From: Monarcha castaneiventris obscurior
Lineage: Eukaryota; Chordata; Aves; Passeriformes; Monarchidae
Length of the DNA: 64,000 nt
NCBI GenBank assembly: GCA_026261815.1
Contig: JAMPIT010000437.1
Location: 930,001-994,000 of the forward strand
Reading direction: 5' to 3'
Part shown: in pieces, positions 59,401 to 64,000 of the stretch
Layout: each line of letters begins with the position of its first letter
Numbering within the stretch: position 1 is the first letter of the stretch
Translations under genes and position numbers: made by a program
The notes under the pieces: generated by a model
What the model was told of the DNA's origin: nothing
Seen by the model: the letters and a program-made list of their open reading frames with translations, nothing else
Database searches by the model: none

Positions 59401-60555
59401 ATGCTGCACGAATCAGACAGTTCAACTCACTGTGAGAGTCCTGACACACTTCTTTGGACCTGGAAGTCAGAGAGTTACACAAGAAACCCTACACGTGATC
59501 TGAACACACCAACTGAGCACACAGACTACTGTGTTTCACTAACATGAGGCTTCACCTGTAAGGCATTGCTTTGTAGAAGGTGTTCAGGGGCTGGGGGCCC
59601 GCTGTGTACTTGCTGATAACCAGAGGCAAGATGATCTGCAAAGGAACCATTGGAACTGCCAGCAGAGCCAGGTGCTCTTTGGGGACTCCCTCCTCCACCA
59701 GTTTGAGTCCTGTTACAGCATCTGCTGCTGAAAACCCAACCTGCAATGTCAAGGAGACAAAATAAGCTGAGGAGAACTTGGAATTTGGCTAGAAATTCAA
59801 TTTACTCACTATCAAGTAAACTGAGAAATGGGATAGAGGACAAATCTCTTCTGCCTCTGACTTGATTTCAAATTAGTTCTACATGTTCCACACTGGCACA
59901 CTCTTATTGTCATTAGAGCCAAAACTATTCTGAGAACACTGAGTAGCACTGCCATTCATTCCTGTGCCTGCACTGCTGCTGGCATCCACATGTCCAACAA
60001 GGAGCCATGGAAACCCAGCTTGGACAGAGCTGGGGATTCTGAGGATAGTATTGCAGTTAAAAATAAACATTTTCTGTCCTTTTAACTGCAGGCTACACAG
60101 CCTATTTAAAAACGTACTTTACTTTAATACCACGTTGCCACCAAACTTCTCTTCAATGCTTGTGTTAAACACAAAAGCTCACACAAAGCTTTTCTTTTGC
60201 ACAACCCTGCTCAGCACAATGAGTAAGCCATTTTGTGTAAATTTCATGTGAAAATTCACAACTCTGATGACAACCAATAGCAAAACTAAGTTACATCCCG
60301 GGGACTCAGCAACCTTCCAGACTCTGATGCCAGCATTTAACAATTCTTAAATGTATTCACTTACTTTTGAAGTGAGGATCAAGAGACAGAAAGTAAGAAC
60401 TGCTGGCATCTTGATTATTGAGAATAGCAGCTTGTACGTGTCAGTGATGCCTTTTGTTTCTTCCTTTGCTGGTATTAGCTCCTGGTTTTCCTTTTTCAAA
60501 AAGGCAACCAATGTAGTGGTAACTAAGAAGACAGCTCCCCAGAAAAACAGGAAAT
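56282..60555 (-). CDS. SLC33A1: SLC33A1, acetyl-CoA transporter (last five coding exons)
   Basis: Major-facilitator-type transporter (AT-1) that moves acetyl-CoA into the ER/Golgi lumen for protein and ganglioside acetylation (established). Exons on the minus strand: 60365-60555, 59556-59740, 59026-59143, 58045-58260 and 56282-56449; phases agree throughout, giving 291 residues plus stop. Visible parts: DFLFFWGAVFLVTTTLVAFL, LLFSIIKMPAVLTFCLLILT, VGFSAADAVTGLKLVEEGVP, LLGLEFAFLVWWAPKVKHEG, AKVSDPLIGGTYMTLLNTVS, NLGGNWPSTVALWLVDPLTV and the C-terminal GYYVESVVCVILGFAWWFFL, ending in the lysine-rich tail SSWKCKRSN. The residues present correspond to the second half of the human protein. The large first coding exon is not found up to position 64000 and must lie beyond the right edge. 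Confidence 0.97.
56450..58044 (-). other. SLC33A1: SLC33A1 intron 5
   Basis: Holds the CR1 fragment at 56764-56896; the rest is unremarkable. Confidence 0.8.
56764..56896 (+). mobile_element. CR1 LINE fragment, 3' end
   Basis: Plus orientation: gtgcccaaggccaggctgga, gcttggagcagcctgggata, tgtccctgcccatggcaggg, ggctttaaggtccttccaac, then cttctgtgattctgtg. Confidence 0.95.
58045..58260 (-). CDS. SLC33A1: SLC33A1 coding exon 5
   Basis: Acceptor TTGCCCCTCAG, donor GTGAGC, 72 codons. Conserved NLGGNWPSTVALWLVDPLTV is followed by an Ala-rich luminal loop CAGAQGHTCATAAAAE that differs from the human loop in composition. Confidence 0.97.
58261..59025 (-). other. SLC33A1: SLC33A1 intron 4
   Basis: Nothing recognised. 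The introns 59144-59555 and 59741-60364 also show no named element. Confidence 0.8.
59026..59143 (-). CDS. SLC33A1: SLC33A1 coding exon 4
   Basis: Acceptor ATCCCTCCAG, donor GTAACA. Encodes LLLGLEFAFLVWWAPKVKHE and GGFPVYYYAVVVLSYALHQ after a split Arg codon. Confidence 0.97.
59556..59740 (-). CDS. SLC33A1: SLC33A1 coding exon 3
   Basis: Acceptor GACATTGCAG, donor GTGAAG. Encodes VGFSAADAVTGLKLVEEGVP, KEHLALLAVPMVPLQIILPL and VISKYTAGPQPLNTFYKAMP. Almost identical to the human segment. Confidence 0.97.
60365..60555 (-). CDS. SLC33A1: SLC33A1 coding exon 2
   Basis: Acceptor CCCCTCCAG, donor GTAAGT. Two membrane segments joined by the charged loop KKENQELIPAKEETKGITD. Confidence 0.96.
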
Positions 60556-61860
60556 CTGGAGGGGAAAATAAAACAAAATAAAAATTTTTTTTGTAGCACC
60601 CATGATTGACAGTTGTAAAATGTAAACCTAATAATCAAAGTGGAATAAAAACAAGCAGCAAAAGCAAACCACAAGCACAGGGCTACATACAGTAAGTGAC
60701 ACAGCTCTGCCTTCCTGTGAAAGGAGGTGTTTGCTGGAGCTGAGGCAGAGGAGCAGCAGCAAACCAGGTCACCTCCCTGCTGTTTGCTGGGTTATTACCA
60801 CAGAGAGCACGTTGGAGGAGAAACAGAAGCAAAAATGAACGTGTTGAAGGATTACACACACAACCACTAACGGCTCATAAAGGAGGAAAAAACACAAGTC
60901 ATAGTTAGAAGACAAGGAAGAACCTCCAGAGACAGAATTCCTTCCCAGCTCCCCAGCTGTGCAGTCATGGAACCACTCTGTGCCTCAGCTCTACATCCCT
61001 AATATCCATCTCCCAGCTGGAGGAAACGGGGATTTACGGGTGTGAAGATGGCCTGAGGAAAGTATTTTATAGAGTTGTAAGGAGTCCTCAGTTATGTCTG
61101 GTTGAAGTGGAGACTTGCCAGCATTCAAGTGCTCTGTTTTAAGCAGATCAGTATCCGCTAAATCGTGGATGTGAGGGCAGTGAAAAAACACCGAGAGTAC
61201 TTTTTGATTTAGTGAATGGTTAATTCAAGATAATCCTCTCCTCTGCCTCTATGACAGAGGCAGGAAAGAACTCAGCCATGAGCAGAGGGTAAGACAGAAG
61301 CAGCCTTTAATCTTCCTCGTCAGGAGCAACTCCAGCAGCCCCTGGGAGACTTGAAAGGCAGCAGCGAGGGCTGGTGAAAGGGCAGGGACAGCACAAAGGT
61401 TCAGTCAATTATCGCCTGCTTCCCATGCACGGGAGGAGAGCAGGCTCAGCGAGCAGGGAAGAAAATGTGCAAGGACTGCTCGAGGTGTATCCCACCACGC
61501 TCAGGGTAACAGAGAAAAGGCTTTTCAAGCAATTTCTGCTACTTTTCCCTTTCCTAAAACAAACATGACCTCATAACCAACACTCAGATTGCTCTCTCTC
61601 TTAAAGAAAAGGTGCCCTAAACAGCCATTCTCAAGGAAAGATGTATTTTCTGAGAGTCTCACTAATCACAGCTGCTGGCTACAAAGGACACAGAGGAGCA
61701 GTTCTCTAATAATAACCCCGAGCATTACCACTGCAGTGAGAGACACACAGTGCAAGGATGGGGATAGAAATAGCTCTGAGCATCATCACATGAGTGCTCC
61801 TGATCAGGCCAGCCCTGTCAGCTGCAGCACAGCACTGCAGGGGCTGCATCAGCAACAAAG

Positions 61861-61906
61861 AAAAGCAAGAAAAAAAGAAAAAAAACCACCATATATATAT
61901 ATATAG
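61861..61906. repeat. A-rich tract followed by (AT)n microsatellite
   Basis: A/G-rich run ending in about eight AT units (61891-61906). Confidence 0.85.
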
Positions 61907-62655
61907 TAGTTCAGATGAGAAAAATTAGGGTTTTTTGAGGCTGTAGGCAGTTTACACAAAAATAAGGTACATTTCCTTTCAAACACAGTGAACTTTACCA
62001 CAGGCAAAAGAACTTTGAAATCATAGTTTATATAAGGGATTTCAAGCACAAACTTTCTGGTCCCCCCACTGCTGCTTCCCCCATCCCTGTTTTGTCTCTG
62101 CAGCTACACTGCTGGTAACAAAATAAACCACTGAGATGGGGCAAAACAAGTTTTTGAAGTAGGTCAGGGATGGATCAGGCTGGAAAATAACCATGAAGAA
62201 GGCACCCAGGGGGTACAGGTCCCAGCAGCTGTAACTGTACGGGTACACAGAATCTCCTCCCAGGAGCAGGGGTGCTCCACAGTCCCTGGCACACCTAAGT
62301 GGGGGTGGCCTTCAAGGGTCACCTTTGTCCTGTGCTCACCCTTTCCTTGTCCTCCTTCATGCTGGAACAGGCAAACCAGGCAGGAACCACAAACCCAGCC
62401 AGGGAGCTTCCCCTGCTTTTCGAAAAACAAAGGTCACCTGAACAGCAAGTGCTAAATAAACCCCCGGATGTGCCAGGATAATCAGCCCACAGAAGGGTAT
62501 TTCCCATTTCCTTCTCTGGCACTTCAGCCTGACACAGCCTCACACAGCCTTTGGTTTGGTGAATTTCACGATGGTTTTACGTTTGTCCATATTATCTCCC
62601 GAAGTTAAGGAGAACAATGAATCCTGCTGCTTCCCGACAACTCAAAGTTCACTTA

Positions 62656-62900
62656 GGATCATGGAATACCTTGAGTTGGGAGGGACCCACAAAGATCATT
62701 CCAACTCCTGGCCCTGCACAAGGCAACCCTGGGAGCATTGCCCAAATGCTCCTGGAGCCCTGGCAGCCTCGGGGCAGTGACAGTTCCCTGGGGAGCCTGT
62801 GCAGAGCTGGGGGAAGAACCTTTTCCTGATTCCACCTAAACCTCCCCTGACACAGCTCCAGCTGTTCCCTCAGGGTGCTGCCCCTCTGGATCATGGAGAG
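62656..62900 (-). mobile_element. CR1 LINE fragment
   Basis: Minus orientation: ggaataccttgagttgggag, ggacccacaaagatcattcc, aactcctggccctgcacaag, agttccctggggagcctgtg, ccttttcctgattccaccta and ccagctgttccctcagggtg in CR1 order. Confidence 0.9.
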
Positions 62901-64000
62901 TTGATTCGTTCTTTCCCTGGCACTGGGCTCAGCCTACAACAAAAGTGCTCAGAGATCTGAGCTGGCAGAAAACATGCACCTTTTCCAGCAGAAGTTTTCT
63001 GCTGCTTTACTTGCCCAAACCTGCTCATCACAAGCCCGTTAGAGCCAGGGCAAGGACCAGTGAGCCCCTGGGCTCCTCGGTGAGCTGGTTACTCCTGCTG
63101 CTCTCAGCTGCTCCAGGAAACACCAAACTGTGCCAGTCACACGACCAGGACGCAGAAATTCCTTACAGTTTTACCACCTGAAAAACCAAGTCCTGCAACT
63201 ACAGTGTCAATCATTTGCTGTTCTTACACCACCCCCATCAATACTCCAGAGCAGGTTAAGGAGCTTGCATTGGTGCTGTTTGGATTTGGGATAATAATCT
63301 TTTAAAAATAGCACTTTTGTAATAGCAACACATCCATTTATACAAACAGCCCTGAGAGGAAAAACCCCAACCAACCAACACCCTGGGCAGTGAGGGAAGT
63401 GCAGCCAAGCCAAGCTCTCTGAACACCGGTGCCTGCGAGTTGCATCAGCAGCAAAGACGTCAGTGTGCACTGCAGTGAGAGAGAAGGGACACGCCAGCCC
63501 AGGAGCTGCACAGCACCAGGGACAGCCAGGAACCAGCTGGGACACTTGGAGGGCCACTCTGTGCTCCTTGCCATAGGCCAGACACAAGGCTGGCAGCAGG
63601 GAGTGAAGTCAGCAGTGGTGAGCTGCAGAGACAAGGCGAGCACAGCAGCCCTGGAAACTGCTGTCCTGATTCACCCCTGAGGAAGGGGCAGGACAGAAGG
63701 CAAAACTACCCTTTACACAACAATTCCAGCCTGTTTTGGCATACCTGATCTCTGAGACGGCACAGGCAAGGCAACCAGTGTGAGAGGGGGAGAAGAGATT
63801 GAAACCATGAGGACCTGCTCTTCATTCACTGCCAGGGTCACCCTGAGACTGCAGCCAGAAGTGGTGCCAGGATTTCCTGTCCTCCCTCAAACTTGCAACC
63901 AACCCAGGTGCGCTTAAAACATCTCCTGGGTAATACCCCAACATCAGCCACCACAGTGAACCTTTCTGAGAAAAAACCCAAACCCCAGCAAACAGAAGCA

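Larger units (their letters stand above)
60556..64000 (-). other. SLC33A1: SLC33A1 intron 1 (incomplete)
   Basis: Contains an AT microsatellite at 61891-61906 and a CR1 copy at 62656-62900. No sequence resembling SLC33A1 exon 1 was found. Confidence 0.8.

Noticed and set aside
60556..64000. Search for SLC33A1 exon 1
   Set aside because: No frame with the expected N-terminal transporter helices is present; the exon must be outside the window.
1..64000. CRISPR arrays, prokaryotic operons, tRNA or rRNA genes, integrated viral genes
   Set aside because: None seen. The tandem repeats are contiguous minisatellites without spacers, and all recognisable mobile sequence is CR1 LINE.

Overview
The window looks like nuclear DNA of a bird. 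It carries many copies of the avian CR1 LINE, with the diagnostic 3' consensus (runs such as 'ggttggaa...gatc' and 'ccttccaacc...ccattctatgattct'). Its genes are short exons with long introns, its background is AT-rich, and it has very GC-rich, CpG-rich islands full of minisatellites. Species and order cannot be fixed from the sequence alone.

Three protein-coding genes are present, all on the minus strand and head to tail, so they read from right to left. (1) SLC33A1, the endoplasmic-reticulum acetyl-CoA transporter: its last five coding exons lie at 56282-60555 and its large first exon is beyond the right edge. (2) The C3orf33 homologue: complete, five coding exons, 48950-53507, 249 residues. 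(3) PLCH1, phospholipase C eta-1: twelve constitutive coding exons between 34606 and 1156 give 568 residues covering the N-terminus, PH domain, EF-hands, catalytic X domain and the start of the X-Y linker. The Y and C2 domains and the C-terminal tail are off the left edge. Candidate non-coding first exons of PLCH1 lie in a CpG island at about 45.0-46.1 kb. This order and orientation (PLCH1, C3orf33, SLC33A1) is the one I know from human 3q25, so the block is conserved synteny. The genes are neighbours and do not form an operon-like functional set.

All exon phases join exactly: every inferred PLCH1, C3orf33 and SLC33A1 junction keeps frame, with an AG acceptor and GT donor. This is the main support for the models.

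The non-coding remainder is introns and short intergenic gaps. It holds ten recognisable CR1 fragments, six clusters of GC-rich tandem repeats, a few AT microsatellites and one CpG-rich segment inside PLCH1 intron 1. The long open frames on both strands in the GC-rich repeats (about 26.7-27.7, 33.8-34.5, 45.4-46.4 and 52.6-54.0 kb) are by-products of repeats that lack stop codons and are not annotated as genes.

I found no undescribed multi-gene system. The observations most worth checking are an 18-nt in-frame candidate microexon in the PLCH1 X-Y linker (1473-1490), the placement of unrelated GC minisatellites against splice donors and promoters, an extreme GC pocket at PLCH1 coding exon 7 with apparently accelerated protein change, and a cluster of near-identical candidate first-exon donors for PLCH1.
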